The notes: generated from the letters alone by a model not told the origin. A stretch of 64,000 nucleotides of DNA from an alpha proteobacterium AAP38 (GCA_001296005.1 LJHR01000038.1:62001-126000); one strand, 5' to 3'. Shown: positions 54,325 to 64,000, numbered from the stretch's first letter. Numbers and translations: made by a program.

Positions 54325-55932
54325 TTACGTGCCGAACTGCACAAACGGCACCGCGCTGAACAGCCGGCGTTCCGCCCCGCGCGGATCATCCACCAGCCGG
54401 CATTGCGTATTCAGCACCATGGTCTGCCGCCGCGACAGGTCATAGGGTGCCCAGGCCGGCAGGCCCGGATGGTTGGGGTCGCCCTTGCGGGCCAGCGCGA
54501 TGAAGGCATCGGCTAGCCGGCCTGCCATTGTCTGCGCTTCCACACCGTCGCCCGTAGGGCTGCCGGGCAAGCTGGCATTGTCGAAGGCCAGCGGGATATC
54601 CAGCATATGGTGCGCGCGCCATTTGCCGCCATCGCGCGGGGAGGGGAAATCTAGTTGATAGGCCCAGGTAGGTGCCGCCCCCGGCGCCTGCTTGGCCCGC
54701 GCCTCCAGTTCCTCCACCGCCCCGCGCCAGGACCGGCCCGCCGTGGTGGCGGCAAAGAATACGTCCGACGGGCTGTAATGCGGGTAAAGCCGACGGTACT
54801 CGGCAATCACAATCTCCGGCGCGATATCCACCCGCATGGCGGGGAACAGCTTCTCCGGCAATGCTTCCCAGGTCAGAGTGAAGGTCGACGCATCGCCTCC
54901 GCCGATCAGGTTGCGCGTCTCGTCATGGGTATTGCCGATGATCATGGGGATATCGGTGGACATCGCCGGCGCGTCGGGGAAGAAGGGATGGCGCGGCAGG
55001 TTGCGCCCATCCAGGACAGGGCCGGCATAGACACCGCCCGAGCCCGCCACCGGGTCCACCGCCTTCAGCCCGGCCTTCAGCTGTTCCACCGGCATCGTCA
55101 GCAGCGCTTCCGCCCCCGCCCTGTCGGCACTCAGCCCCAGTTGTTTCAGGACCGCCACAGCGCGGGACGTGGCGTTGCGCGGGCCGCCCGCCGTCACCTG
55201 CTGCCCGCTCATGGTGGCAACCTTGTGAAACAGGCCGCGCGCCGCCGGCATGGCCATCAGGGTGGCGATCTTGGCCCCGCCGCCCGACTGCCCGAACAGC
55301 ATGACATTGCCGGGATCACCGCCGAAGGCCGCGATATTGTCCCGCACCCATTGCAGGGCCAGGATCAGGTCCAGTTGGCCCACATTGCCACTGTCGGCAA
55401 AGCGCGGATCATCCAGCCCGCCCAGTCGCGCCAGATAGAGATAGCCAAACAGGTTCAGGCGGTGATTGAGGGTGACCACCACCACATCGCCGCGCCGGGA
55501 CAGCCGCGTGCCGTCATAAAGCGCGTCCGACCCCGACCCGTTGGCATAGGCGCCGCCATGGATATAGACCATGATGGGCCGCTTTGCCCCGTCGCCCAGG
55601 CCCGGCGTCCAGACATTCAGGAACAGGCAATCCTCCGACTGCCGCTCCTCCTTCGATCCCTGCGGGCTGGCATTGCCATACTCCACCGCCTCCACCACCC
55701 CCTTCCAGGGCTGCGGCGGCAGCGGGGCCTGAAACCGGCGCGTCGCGGTATCGGCGCCATAGCGCACACCCTTGAAGACATGGATACCCTCGACGGTACG
55801 ACCGCGCACCTTGCCGGCAACCGTCTTCACCACCGGCCCCTTGCCCGTGGCCGCACCCACCGGCCCCGCCGCCACCAACCCCGCCGCCCCGGCCAGCAGC
55901 AGCGACCGCCGCGTCAACTCCATCCCGCGCAT
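54325..55932 (-). CDS. Tat-exported carboxylesterase, type B
   Basis: A 535-residue alpha/beta hydrolase cleaving carboxylic esters. The first about 30 residues are a twin-arginine signal (LTRRSLLLAGAAGLVAAGP). Family landmarks are FKGVRYG, EDCLFLNVWTPG, the oxyanion-hole segment MVYIHGGAYANGSG, QWVRDNIAAFGGDPGNV and the nucleophile elbow FGQSGGGAKIA, where the usual GESAG reads GQSGG. The histidine region is near the end (WRAHHMLDIPLAFDN). ATG 55932 has AGGGGGA before it; an in-frame ATG three codons later is possible. It stands apart from the upstream genes behind the nested repeat at 56016. Confidence 0.9.
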   Translation of the reverse strand: MRGMELTRRSLLLAGAAGLVAAGPVGAATGKGPVVKTVAGKVRGRTVEGIHVFKGVRYGADTATRRFQAPLPPQPWKGVVEAVEYGNASPQGSKEERQSEDCLFLNVWTPGLGDGAKRPIMVYIHGGAYANGSGSDALYDGTRLSRRGDVVVVTLNHRLNLFGYLYLARLGGLDDPRFADSGNVGQLDLILALQWVRDNIAAFGGDPGNVMLFGQSGGGAKIATLMAMPAARGLFHKVATMSGQQVTAGGPRNATSRAVAVLKQLGLSADRAGAEALLTMPVEQLKAGLKAVDPVAGSGGVYAGPVLDGRNLPRHPFFPDAPAMSTDIPMIIGNTHDETRNLIGGGDASTFTLTWEALPEKLFPAMRVDIAPEIVIAEYRRLYPHYSPSDVFFAATTAGRSWRGAVEELEARAKQAPGAAPTWAYQLDFPSPRDGGKWRAHHMLDIPLAFDNASLPGSPTGDGVEAQTMAGRLADAFIALARKGDPNHPGLPAWAPYDLSRRQTMVLNTQCRLVDDPRGAERRLFSAVPFVQFGT

Positions 55933-56015
55933 CCCATCCCCCTTATTCTTGGCGCGCTGAGAATAATTGATACCGGTGTCAATGCGAAGCCCTTTGGTGG
56001 ATGCCGGGTCAAGGA

Positions 56016-56112
56016 GTAGGTCAGGTCGAGGGGCGTTTACGACCCGAGCCCTGACTGCAAAGGATCGAAGGTCTGTTCTGTCAGGGCTCGCCACCGGCTC
56101 GACCTGACCTAC
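56016..56112. repeat. Repeat family B, nested inverted repeat
   Basis: Outer arms GTAGGTCAGGTCGAG (56016-56030) and CTCGACCTGACCTAC (56098-56112) are perfect complements. Inner arms CGAGCCCTGAC (56045-56055) and GTCAGGGCTCG (56080-56090) are too. The unit lies between the DUF6702 stop and the esterase start, both minus-strand. The smaller hairpin at 45456 shares the arm sequence. Confidence 0.8.
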
Positions 56113-56131
56113 GGCTGCTCAAAACACCGCC

Positions 56132-56662
56132 TTACCCCAGCACCACATCTTTCTCCCCGTCCCCGCCCAGAAAGGTCAGGGTGCGGATGCGGCCCGGATC
56201 GCTATACAGGTCGAAATTCACCTGATTGATCTGCACGGGAAACACATCGCGCAGGATCATGTTGCGCACCGACAGCCGGTCCGGCGGCGCCGTCATGGGC
56301 ATTTCCTGATAGACGCGGACCTCCTCCCCGTCCAGCTCCGACCCCAGCAGTTTCAGCGCCAGCGAAGGCCCGCCCGGCACGGTCAGGCCGAACCGTGCTT
56401 CGACATAAAGCGCCAACCGCGCCCGGTCCTCCAACTGCGACAGGTCGGGCGTGGGCATCTTCACGATCTGGTTTAGGGCCATTTCGGCATCATGGGCGTG
56501 CAGCGTGTGCTCCACCTCCAGAACACCGCTGGTCCGGTTAAACCGGACCAGGGTCAGCGCCGCCTTGGCCCGGTGGGCGCGGGCCATCGGCGCCACGCCC
56601 ATCACCATTCCCAACCCGGCCAGCGCCAGAACCCGGCGCCGACCGATCACCGTAGCCGTCAC
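56132..56662 (-). CDS. DUF6702 family exported protein
   Basis: A 176-residue protein with a signal peptide (GRRRVLALAGLGMVMGVAPM, cleaved near ARAHRA). The mature part, RAKAALTLVRFNRTSGVLEV followed by EHTLHAHDAEMALNQI and ending NQVNFDLYSDPGRIRTLTFL, matches DUF6702, a periplasmic family often found beside M1 peptidases. No catalytic residues are known. The ATG overlaps the stop of the M1 peptidase gene (ATGA), so the two are translated together and probably work together. Confidence 0.8.
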   Translation of the reverse strand: MTATVIGRRRVLALAGLGMVMGVAPMARAHRAKAALTLVRFNRTSGVLEVEHTLHAHDAEMALNQIVKMPTPDLSQLEDRARLALYVEARFGLTVPGGPSLALKLLGSELDGEEVRVYQEMPMTAPPDRLSVRNMILRDVFPVQINQVNFDLYSDPGRIRTLTFLGGDGEKDVVLG

Positions 56663-59145
56663 GGCGTCCCCCCGGCGGGCGTCAGGGGCACTTCCTTGCC
56701 TGGCTCCGCCTTGCCATCCGCGTCCTTCTTGGCCTTCAACTCAACCAGCATGTCGGCCATCAGGTCCTTGTCCTCATCCTTCATCTTGTAAAGCTCCAGA
56801 CGGGACGAGGCGATCTTGCGTGGATAGGCGTTGTTGGCGACATTGGCGTCGGCAATCTCCTGGCGCGGGTCCAGCTCGATCCCCACAACTTGGCGGGGCC
56901 GGATCAGCATCTTGGTCACAGCCTTGCTGTTGTAGCGCCAGATCTCCGCCGGGATCATCACGAACTCCGTGGTCCCGTCGGCATAGGTCAGGCGCAGCGG
57001 CAGCGGCATGACCAGACCGCCCTTATTGGCGAAATCGACGAAATAGACCCAGTCGCCATCCTTCTCGGCCCGGGTCAGCGCCTCACGCTCCCACGGGTCC
57101 AGCCCTTCCACCATGTCCGCGAACTTGTTGCGGTCCTTGTTGGTGGGCGTGAACTTGTCATTCTCGTTATAGAAATCCTTCAGGTCCGGCTCCCGCTCCA
57201 GCAGGGTTTTCAGACCCTGCTCGCGGTTATGCACCTGGGCCAGCGGCTCGGCATTGTCGCGGCGATATTCCTCGCGCTGCAACGGCTTCTCGATATCGGG
57301 ATTGCCGGTGGCGATGCGGTATTCGCGCACGCCGGCCAGATCGATATCGACATGGTCGGTCGTGTAGAACCAGCCACGCCAGAACCAGTCCAGGTCGATG
57401 CCCGACGCATCCTCCATGCTGCGGAAGAAGTCGGACGGGGTCGGGCGCTTGAATTTCCAGCGCTGCGAGTACTCGCGGAAGGCATGATCGAACAACTCCC
57501 GGCCCATCACCGTCTCGCGCAGGATGGTCAGCGCTGTTGCCGGCTTGGTATAGGCGTTGGGACCGAATTGCAGCACCGAGTCCGACTGGGTCATGATCGG
57601 CACCTGACCCTGGCTGGTCATGTAGCTGGTAATCTCGGCGGGCAGGTTGGGATTGCGGCGATGCTCGCCGAAATTCTCCTCCCATTCCAGATGCGCGATA
57701 TTCTGGACAAAGGTGTTCAGGCCCTCATCCATCCAGCTCCACTGCCGTTCGTCCGAATTCACGATCATCGGGTAATAGAAATGCCCGACCTCGTGGATGA
57801 CGACGCCGATCAGCCCATATTTGGCATTAGCCGTATAGGTGCGCTTGCCGGTCTTCTTATCGACATTGGGCCGGTATCCGTTAAAGGTGATCATCGGATA
57901 TTCCATGCCGCCACCGTCCCAGGTATTGACCGACTGGGCCGTCGGGTACGGATAGGCAAAGGAATATTTGCTGTAGGTCTTGATCGTGTGTGCCACGGCC
58001 CAGGTCGAATATTTCGACCAGAGTGGTTCGGCCTCGTTCGGATAGAAAGACATGGCCAGCACGGGGTTGCCCGCCGGATTGTCCTGGGTCACCCCCATCG
58101 CGTCCCAGATGAACTTGTTGGAACTGGCAAAGGCGAAATCGCGGACGTTCTTGGCCGTGAAGCGCCAGGTCTTGGTCGCCTTGTCGGTGTCCTTCTCGTT
58201 GGCCAGGGCTTCTTCCGGCGTCACGATGAACATGGGCTTGTCGGCCTTGGCCGCTTTGGCCAGACGGTCGCGCTGCGTGGCTGTCAGGACATCGCCCGGA
58301 TTTTGCAATTCGCCCGACGCGCTGACCAGATGGTCGGCGGGCACGGTGATGGCGACATCATAATCGCCGAATTCCAGGGTGAATTCGCCGCGGCCCAGAA
58401 AGGCCTTGTGCTGCCAGCCGGCATAGTCGGTATAGGCGGCCATGCGCGGGAACCATTGCGCGATGAAGAACAGGTCCGTGTTGTTGTCACGGAAATGCTC
58501 ATACCCGCTGCGCCCGCCGACAATATCCTGGTTGATGATATTGTACGCCCATTCCACCTTGAACCCGACCGAGGCACCAGGGGCCAGGGGGCGGGGCAGG
58601 TCGATGCGCATCATGGTATCGACCACCGTGAAAGACAGCTTGCGCCCCCCATCATCGGTGACGCTGGCGATCTCCATCCCGTACTTGATGTCCTTCAGGG
58701 CCTGGACGCGCGCCAGCGTGCCATAGCTGATCTGGTCACCGCCATCCTTGGCCGGGCTGGCCGTACGGGTCAGTTCGGCGATGGACTTGTCCTTGTAGAT
58801 ATTCTGATCCAGCTGCAGCCACAGGTACCGCAGCGTATCGGGAGAGTTATTGTGGTACTGCACGCTCTGCTTGCCCGTCAGGCGCTTGGCAGCAGCGTCC
58901 AACTTCACCTCGATCCGGTAATCGGCGCGCTGCTGCCAATATTGATGGCCCGGCGCGCCCGATGCGGTGCGGTAGGTATTGGGGGTGGGAAGGTCGACCT
59001 CCAACTGGCGGAACTTGTCCTGCCAGTCGCCCTTGGTCTGTACGATGGCATCGGCTGCTGCCCTGTCCGTCGTTGCAATCGTGGCCGACAACACCAAAGC
59101 TGTGGCCGCCACCAGGCGCGCAACCCGTCCCCGCCAGTACCCCAT
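56659..59145 (-). CDS. M1-family zinc metallopeptidase, exported
   Basis: An 828-residue aminopeptidase-like enzyme. The N-terminal signal peptide covers about residues 1-32 (RLVAATALVLSATIATTDRAAA). The zinc site is H451-E452-x-x-H455 (VVIHEVGHFYYP) with E474 eighteen residues later (WSWMDEGLN). The GGMEYPMITFNG segment is the variant of the exopeptidase GxMEN motif. C-terminal beta and helical domains follow, ending in a Lys/Asp/Glu-rich tail. GGGGGG stands before the ATG. The DUF6702 gene follows with ATGA overlap. Absence of a strict GAMEN may mean it is not a simple aminopeptidase. Confidence 0.92.
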   Translation of the reverse strand: MGYWRGRVARLVAATALVLSATIATTDRAAADAIVQTKGDWQDKFRQLEVDLPTPNTYRTASGAPGHQYWQQRADYRIEVKLDAAAKRLTGKQSVQYHNNSPDTLRYLWLQLDQNIYKDKSIAELTRTASPAKDGGDQISYGTLARVQALKDIKYGMEIASVTDDGGRKLSFTVVDTMMRIDLPRPLAPGASVGFKVEWAYNIINQDIVGGRSGYEHFRDNNTDLFFIAQWFPRMAAYTDYAGWQHKAFLGRGEFTLEFGDYDVAITVPADHLVSASGELQNPGDVLTATQRDRLAKAAKADKPMFIVTPEEALANEKDTDKATKTWRFTAKNVRDFAFASSNKFIWDAMGVTQDNPAGNPVLAMSFYPNEAEPLWSKYSTWAVAHTIKTYSKYSFAYPYPTAQSVNTWDGGGMEYPMITFNGYRPNVDKKTGKRTYTANAKYGLIGVVIHEVGHFYYPMIVNSDERQWSWMDEGLNTFVQNIAHLEWEENFGEHRRNPNLPAEITSYMTSQGQVPIMTQSDSVLQFGPNAYTKPATALTILRETVMGRELFDHAFREYSQRWKFKRPTPSDFFRSMEDASGIDLDWFWRGWFYTTDHVDIDLAGVREYRIATGNPDIEKPLQREEYRRDNAEPLAQVHNREQGLKTLLEREPDLKDFYNENDKFTPTNKDRNKFADMVEGLDPWEREALTRAEKDGDWVYFVDFANKGGLVMPLPLRLTYADGTTEFVMIPAEIWRYNSKAVTKMLIRPRQVVGIELDPRQEIADANVANNAYPRKIASSRLELYKMKDEDKDLMADMLVELKAKKDADGKAEPGKEVPLTPAGGTP

Positions 59146-59438
59146 TCATACCCCCCGCGTCACGGCCTGGCCCCTTGTCCGGAAGGACCCGCTGCCGACA
59201 AGGCTCTGATAATGCTCGGGCGCCGAAATCCCGCAAAGCACAAACAGGGGCAAAAGCGGCGGAATATTGTAACGGTTCGGTAACAGGGGGCGGGGCAGGA
59301 TCATCATTGTCGGCGGCGGCAAGGGCCCTGGCCCTTCGGGAATCGCGGGGCGGCCTTCCCGTTGCGTCGGGGCTTCTGTCCTTACCAAAGCGGCATGAAC
59401 CGCCTATCATCCGCGCTTTCTGGAAACGGGGGCATCGT

Positions 59439-60206
59439 ATGCGGGACGGGTTTGCCATGCGTGGCGACTGGCGACATGACGTGATCGTTGTGACCTTGGC
59501 CGTCGATGGCCTGGGCACGCGGGATCTGGCGCCTTTGTCGCACACGCTGGACCGGGCCGAACGCGACCGCGCGGCCCGTTTCCAGTTCGATGCCGACCGC
59601 AACGCCTATATCGCGGCGCACGGCCTGACCCGCCTGTTCCTGGGTGCCTGGACGGGACGGGCCGCTGGCTCCCTGGCCTTCAATGCCGGCCCCTATGGCA
59701 AGCCGGTGCTGGTGCGTGGCGGCGCGTCCTTCAACCTGTCGCACACGCGCTCCATGGTGGCCGTCGCTGTCGCGGCACAGGGCGAGGTGGGCGTGGATAT
59801 CGAACCGCTGGTACCCAACCGCACCGTCGAGTTGGATATCGCCGACCGCTGGTTCTCGCCCCAGGAAGTGGCGCAGGTCGCCGCTGAGGAGGATGAGGAT
59901 GCCAAGCGCACGCGCTTCATGCGCATCTGGAACCTGAAGGAAGCGGTCATCAAGGCCACGGGCCGTGGCCTGTCGCAGGAACTGACCGCCTTCACCGTCA
60001 CCCCGCCCAAGGCCGACACCGCCCCTGTCCTGACGACGGAAGAGGAATGGCTGCGCGCCAGCGACTGGCGCCTGTCGCAATGGGATGTGGACGGCCATGT
60101 CCTGGCTGCGGCCAGCCTGAACGGCCCCCCTGGCACGCTCCGCCACCTGCGCGTCACCGCCGACGGTCTGGCCGCCTTGGCCGATGGCGCACCGATTCTG
60201 GTGTAA
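59439..60206 (+). CDS. 4'-phosphopantetheinyl transferase (Sfp-type)
   Basis: A 255-residue enzyme that moves phosphopantetheine from CoA to a carrier-protein serine. The family motifs are all seen: PYGKPVL then FNLSHTRSMVAVAV, the magnesium-binding GVDIEP (near residues 119-124) and FMRIWNLKEAVIKATGRGL with W164, K167 and E168. The two-lobed length fits the Sfp rather than the AcpS type. ATG 59439 or ATG 59457 may be the start. No polyketide or nonribosomal synthase genes are in the window, so the client is elsewhere. It ends one base before the convergent hydrolase stop. Confidence 0.92.
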   Translation: MRDGFAMRGDWRHDVIVVTLAVDGLGTRDLAPLSHTLDRAERDRAARFQFDADRNAYIAAHGLTRLFLGAWTGRAAGSLAFNAGPYGKPVLVRGGASFNLSHTRSMVAVAVAAQGEVGVDIEPLVPNRTVELDIADRWFSPQEVAQVAAEEDEDAKRTRFMRIWNLKEAVIKATGRGLSQELTAFTVTPPKADTAPVLTTEEEWLRASDWRLSQWDVDGHVLAAASLNGPPGTLRHLRVTADGLAALADGAPILV

Positions 60207-61085
60207 TCACACCCCCGCCACCAACGGCCACGCCGCTTTGCAGCGTTCGGAGAACAGGCGTAGATGGCCGATGGCCTTGACGCCCACCTCCTGCGGCTTC
60301 ACCACATGATGGCTGACTGTTGCCGCCGGGAAGAAAGCGGCATGGTCGCGCACGACCGGCGGCGGGATCATGGGGTCGTCGGCCACGGCGATCAGGCGCA
60401 CCTCCCCCCTCATGCGGGTCAGGTCCGGCTGCGGCAGGGCGCGGCCCCAATCGCGGCGATAGAAGCCCCGCGTGGTGCACCAGCGCCGCCATTGCCAGAA
60501 GGCGCGCGCCGGCAAATCCTCCCCCTGCCCCAGGATGCGGCCCGGCAGATAGCCCAGCAGCAGCGTCGCCACCGGCCCCAGCACGAACCAGAAGGCTGCC
60601 GCCTTGCCGATGTAATTCAGGGGATGCCGGGTCCAGTGTGAGGGGCCGGTGGCCACCGTCGTCAGACGCCGGACCCGGTCGGCCTTTTCATGAAAGGGCA
60701 GCCCCATACCGCCCAGCGAATGCCCCACCACTTCCAGCGGCAGCCCCTCATATCGCGCCGCCAGCCAGTCCAGGGCCGCCGCCTGATCGCTGACGGCCCA
60801 GTCGCCCATGTCCGACCGTGCCGCCCACACCGGCCCCCGCGCCGACTGCCCGCAATCCCGGTAATCATAGATCAGCACCGCCGCCTGCCGCGCGCCGGCC
60901 AGCCAGGCCGCGAACTTCGCATAGTAATCGCGCGGCACCCCCGTCGCCCCATGCAGCACGATGGCCAGAAGTGGCTCCCCGTCCGGCAGGAACAGGCGGC
61001 CCGCCAATGTCCAGCCATCGGCGGTGGAAAGGGTGACGGGCTGCTCGGTCTGCGGGGCGCTCACGGGATTGCTCATTTCCACCAT
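60207..61085 (-). CDS. Alpha/beta fold hydrolase (COG4757-like)
   Basis: A 292-residue serine hydrolase. The oxyanion segment is LLAIVLHGATGVPRDYY near residue 40. A FAAWLAGARQAAVLIYDYRD strand and the nucleophile elbow GHSLGGMG (near residues 115-122) follow. The late aspartate and histidine are around IAVADDPMIPP and near the C-terminus. The layout matches COG4757, predicted esterases without known substrate. ATG 61085 or an in-frame ATG three codons on may be used. The stop meets that of the convergent phosphopantetheinyl transferase gene with no gap. Confidence 0.85.
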   Translation of the reverse strand: MVEMSNPVSAPQTEQPVTLSTADGWTLAGRLFLPDGEPLLAIVLHGATGVPRDYYAKFAAWLAGARQAAVLIYDYRDCGQSARGPVWAARSDMGDWAVSDQAAALDWLAARYEGLPLEVVGHSLGGMGLPFHEKADRVRRLTTVATGPSHWTRHPLNYIGKAAAFWFVLGPVATLLLGYLPGRILGQGEDLPARAFWQWRRWCTTRGFYRRDWGRALPQPDLTRMRGEVRLIAVADDPMIPPPVVRDHAAFFPAATVSHHVVKPQEVGVKAIGHLRLFSERCKAAWPLVAGV

Positions 61086-61238
61086 CCGGGGTTTGAAGGG
61101 CGAATTATAACGAACGATCGTGCTTATATCAATCCCGACAGGTTATTACCTATAAGGTGTAATTTCATTACGGCCTCACTTGACCGTGCGACAATCCTAC
61201 CGCCATAAATATCGTCAGGGGCGATATGGGGCGCGGAT

Positions 61239-64000
61239 ATGCAAATCAATGGGACACCGGCGGACGACATTCTCACCGGCGGTGACGGCGACGATACGAT
61301 CAATGGCGGTCTCGGCAATGATACGCTGCGCGGTGGTGCCGGGGCCGATATTTTCAGGCTGCGCGCCGGTGAAGGCCAGGATCTGATCCTTGATTTCAAT
61401 CCGGCCCAGGACAGGCTGGATCTGGGCATCACCTATGACAGCCAGAATGTCGGACTGTCGACCGACAGCGCCGGCAACAGTGTGGTCACCCTCTATCCCT
61501 TCACACCCGATCAACTGCGTTTCACCCTTGCTGGGGTGACACGGGAACAGTGGCTGGACCTGCGCGATGTGGACGGAAGGCGGCTGCTGCGTCCAACCGC
61601 TGATGACTATGGCGATACTTTCGCCACCGCCCCTTCCATCGGCAAGGGTGTCTTCGGCATCATCGACCGGGCCGATGATATCGACGTGATGCAGCTGCCG
61701 GGACTGAACGGCACGCATTACCGCATCGCCCTGTCGGGCGGCATTGCGGGAACCGCCCCTGTCGCCGAACTGATCAGTTTTGATGGCGCCGTCGTGGCGC
61801 GGACAGTGGCGCAGGATGGCGACAATGTCCTTGTCTACCGGGCCGTCACCAGTCAGCCCCTTTATCTGAAGATCCAGGGCGGCGGTACATTCACGGGCCA
61901 GTACCGGGTCAGCGTCATGGACGTGCAGGCCCCCGCCGACAGTGTCGGTGACAGCGCGGCCAGCGCCCGCAGCCTTACCATCGGCCAGAATTTCAGCTCC
62001 ATCCTGGAACGGCGCGGGGATGAGGACTGGTTCGCGGTACAACTGACAGGCGGCACCCGCTACAGCTTCCGCATGAACGCGGATGAGAACACACAACCCA
62101 AAATCCCCGTCTCCGATCCGCTGCTGCGGCTGGTCGATACCGGCGGGCGGGAGATTGCCTATGATGATGACGGTGGCGATGACGGCAATGCCCACCTGAT
62201 CTTCACACCGCAAAGCACCGGCACCTATTATCTGGTGGCCCAATCCACCTGGATCATGGATATCGGCTTCTATCAGGTCACCGCCGATCTGGCCCTGGCC
62301 GATGATTTTGCGGCCTCGATATCGGGCGCAGGCGCGCTGTCGGTCAATGGATCGGTGCGGGGCATCATTGATCAGGCGGGCGATCAGGATTGGTTCGCCA
62401 TCGATCTGCTGGCCGGGCGTTCCTATGCCTTCGACCTGCTGACACGCCGGGATGGCAGCCAGCGGCTGGATAATCCGGCCCTGTCCCTGCTGGATGGCAA
62501 TGGCGCCGCGGTGCTGACGGGCAGCGCCGGCCCCGGCCAATCCCACATCGCCTTCACCCCCACCACCAGCGGGCGCTTCTACCTGTCGGCGGCGGGTGCC
62601 GATACGGCCGCCACGGGCGGCTACACCCTGTCCACCCTGGGCTTGTCCCCCACCGCGTCCGGCAGCAAGGCGACGGCCAGCACCAGCCTTCCCACCGACC
62701 CGCAATTCACACAGCAATGGCATTTGGGGGATAAGGGCCTGAATGTCACCCCGGTCTGGGCCGATTATACGGGCCGGGGCGTCCGGGTGGGCGTCCTGGA
62801 TCAGGGGGTCGACCGCACCCATCCCGATCTGGACGATAATCAACGCATCGACCTGTCGATCAATGCCGACACCGGCCTGCCCGGCGGGGTTCCGGTGCGG
62901 GCGCAGGATAATCATGGCACTGCCGTGGCCGGCGTCATCGCTGCGGAACGCAACGATATTGGCGGCATCGGCGTCGCCTATAACGCCGACCTTGTTTCAA
63001 TCTACAGCCGGCTGGGTGGCACACCCGCCACCTTGGACCAGACCGTAGCCCGTGCCTTCGCCCATGCCCTGGGCAAGGTGGATGTGCTGAATAACAGCTG
63101 GGGCCTGGGCAACGCCTTCCAACACTCACCCAACAGCGCCTTCATGGATGATTTCGGCACGACCATGACGGCCAGTGCTGCAGCCCTGCGCCGGCTGGTG
63201 GCCGAAGGCCGCGACGGGCTGGGCACCGTGGTGGTGCAGTCCGCCGGTAATAGTGGGGAATTCGGCGATAACGGCAATCTGCATAACTTCCAGAACAGCC
63301 GCTTTACCATCGCCGTCGCCGCTACGAACAATCAGGGAAATGTCGCCGACTTCTCCACACCGGGCACGTCGGTGCTGGTGGCGGCCCCCGGCGTCGATAT
63401 CCTGACCAGCGACCGAGCCGGCAGCGTGGGGTATGAGACGGGCGACAGCACGACCAAGTCCGGCACCAGCTTCGCCGCCCCTGGTATTTCCGGCGTCGTT
63501 GCACTGATGCTGGAGGCCAATCCAAAGCTTGGCTACCGCGACGTTCAGATGATCCTGGCCGCCAGCGGCGGCAACCGATCGTCCGAACCCGCGAAACCGG
63601 GCGCCCTCGGCTGGAACGGCACGGAGCTATGGCACGACACTCAGAAGGGCTTTGGCATCGTTGACGCCCGTACCGCCGTGCGTCTTGCGGAAACTTGGCA
63701 AGGTCAGCGCACACTGGGCAACGAACAAAACCTGACCGCCAGCTATCGGCCCGATATCGGCCTGCCGATCCTGACCGACCGCTTCACCACCTCGTCGGTG
63801 ACGCTCGCCGCCAATCTGGCCATCGAACATGTCGAAGTGGAGGTGGCCATCAACCATACCTGGATCGGCGATCTGACGATCCAGTTGATCAGCCCGACCG
63901 GCGCGACCGCGCGACTTCTGGAACGTCCCGGATCGGGGCTGATATCTACTCATGGTTCCTCGCAGCAGGATATCCGCTTCACCTTCTCCAGCGCCGCCCT
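61239..64000 (+). CDS. Subtilisin-like (S8) protease with N-terminal RTX repeats and P-domain, 3' end outside window
   Basis: The frame is open from ATG 61239 to the window end (920 codons). Residues 14-40 are three RTX calcium-binding nonapeptides ([27 protein letters not shown]). Two pre-peptidase-type beta domains follow (about 225-350 and 350-470; [37 protein letters not shown]). The catalytic domain has D521 ([13 protein letters not shown]), H559 ([10 protein letters not shown]) and S744 ([12 protein letters not shown]). A proprotein-convertase P-domain begins near 860 ([16 protein letters not shown]). There is no Sec signal, and RTX repeats fit type I secretion, whose signal would be at the missing C-terminus. 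RTX blocks are usually C-terminal, so their place here is unusual. Confidence 0.92.
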   Translation, partial: MQINGTPADDILTGGDGDDTINGGLGNDTLRGGAGADIFRLRAGEGQDLILDFNPAQDRLDLGITYDSQNVGLSTDSAGNSVVTLYPFTPDQLRFTLAGVTREQWLDLRDVDGRRLLRPTADDYGDTFATAPSIGKGVFGIIDRADDIDVMQLPGLNGTHYRIALSGGIAGTAPVAELISFDGAVVARTVAQDGDNVLVYRAVTSQPLYLKIQGGGTFTGQYRVSVMDVQAPADSVGDSAASARSLTIGQNFSSILERRGDEDWFAVQLTGGTRYSFRMNADENTQPKIPVSDPLLRLVDTGGREIAYDDDGGDDGNAHLIFTPQSTGTYYLVAQSTWIMDIGFYQVTADLALADDFAASISGAGALSVNGSVRGIIDQAGDQDWFAIDLLAGRSYAFDLLTRRDGSQRLDNPALSLLDGNGAAVLTGSAGPGQSHIAFTPTTSGRFYLSAAGADTAATGGYTLSTLGLSPTASGSKATASTSLPTDPQFTQQWHLGDKGLNVTPVWADYTGRGVRVGVLDQGVDRTHPDLDDNQRIDLSINADTGLPGGVPVRAQDNHGTAVAGVIAAERNDIGGIGVAYNADLVSIYSRLGGTPATLDQTVARAFAHALGKVDVLNNSWGLGNAFQHSPNSAFMDDFGTTMTASAAALRRLVAEGRDGLGTVVVQSAGNSGEFGDNGNLHNFQNSRFTIAVAATNNQGNVADFSTPGTSVLVAAPGVDILTSDRAGSVGYETGDSTTKSGTSFAAPGISGVVALMLEANPKLGYRDVQMILAASGGNRSSEPAKPGALGWNGTELWHDTQKGFGIVDARTAVRLAETWQGQRTLGNEQNLTASYRPDIGLPILTDRFTTSSVTLAANLAIEHVEVEVAINHTWIGDLTIQLISPTGATARLLERPGSGLISTHGSSQQDIRFTFSSAA

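Noticed and set aside
56890-59283. 797-codon plus-strand ORF across the M1 peptidase
   Set aside because: Shadow of a certain gene with zinc site and signal peptide on the other strand.

Overview
The window is high-GC, densely coded bacterial chromosome. The gene content suggests a free-living alphaproteobacterium, probably of the Rhodospirillales/Azospirillaceae type. The signs are DUF2336 and LdtR-like MarR proteins, a chemoreceptor with a PilZ tail of the kind known from Azospirillum, a PccA/PccB/single-chain mutase propionate route, and many hybrid kinases. This placement is inference from gene families; there is no rRNA marker. I saw no rRNA, tRNA or CRISPR array.

Layout. 1-5952: propionate catabolism (pccB end, pccA, methylmalonyl-CoA mutase), interrupted by an unknown membrane-protein gene that lies between two copies of the mutase 5' end. 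5953-7900: a gene graveyard with a truncated Fic gene, a start-less ORF remnant, a broken DUF29 gene and a strikingly AT-rich orphan gene. 7901-16171: a small membrane protein, an HTH protein, a soluble PAS chemoreceptor, a Tat-exported tyrosinase whose ribosome binding site sits in a hairpin, an ECF sigma factor with a membrane partner, and a hybrid histidine kinase. 16500-22877: a minimal chaperone-usher pilus locus (chaperone, usher, two spore-coat-U-type subunits) with an amidase gene lying in it on the other strand. 22901-30267: VOC protein, LdtR-like/DUF2336/DUF6065 operon, aldo-keto reductase with a divergent LysR regulator, a paralogue of the small membrane protein, and an exported amidohydrolase. 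30522-36528: sugar MFS transporter, CgeB-like glycosyltransferase, a lipoprotein oxidase that reads as a circularly permuted D-amino-acid oxidase, a TauE/SafE-type membrane protein and a TetR regulator.

36595-40846: RND efflux pair divergent from the TetR gene, with a clear palindromic operator between them. 40955-44690: purine/urate breakdown (puuE, uraD, an unusual flavoprotein, uraH); the flavoprotein is the best local candidate for the missing urate hydroxylase. 44714-45444: a Phd/VapC-type toxin-antitoxin pair behind a perfect 20-bp palindrome. 45491-54291: a signalling block (PilZ chemoreceptor, sugar MFS, four-receiver hybrid kinase, HPT-REC-REC-GGDEF cyclase, lone receiver) that plausibly links phosphorelay to c-di-GMP. 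54325-61085: Tat-exported type-B carboxylesterase, DUF6702/M1 peptidase pair, Sfp-type phosphopantetheinyl transferase and an alpha/beta hydrolase. 61239-end: a large subtilase with N-terminal RTX repeats, running off the window.

Two dispersed inverted-repeat families recur between genes and often sit where terminators would be. Several convergent gene pairs overlap at their 3' ends (usher/amidase, TauE/TetR), and many same-strand pairs overlap by ATGA or GTGA.
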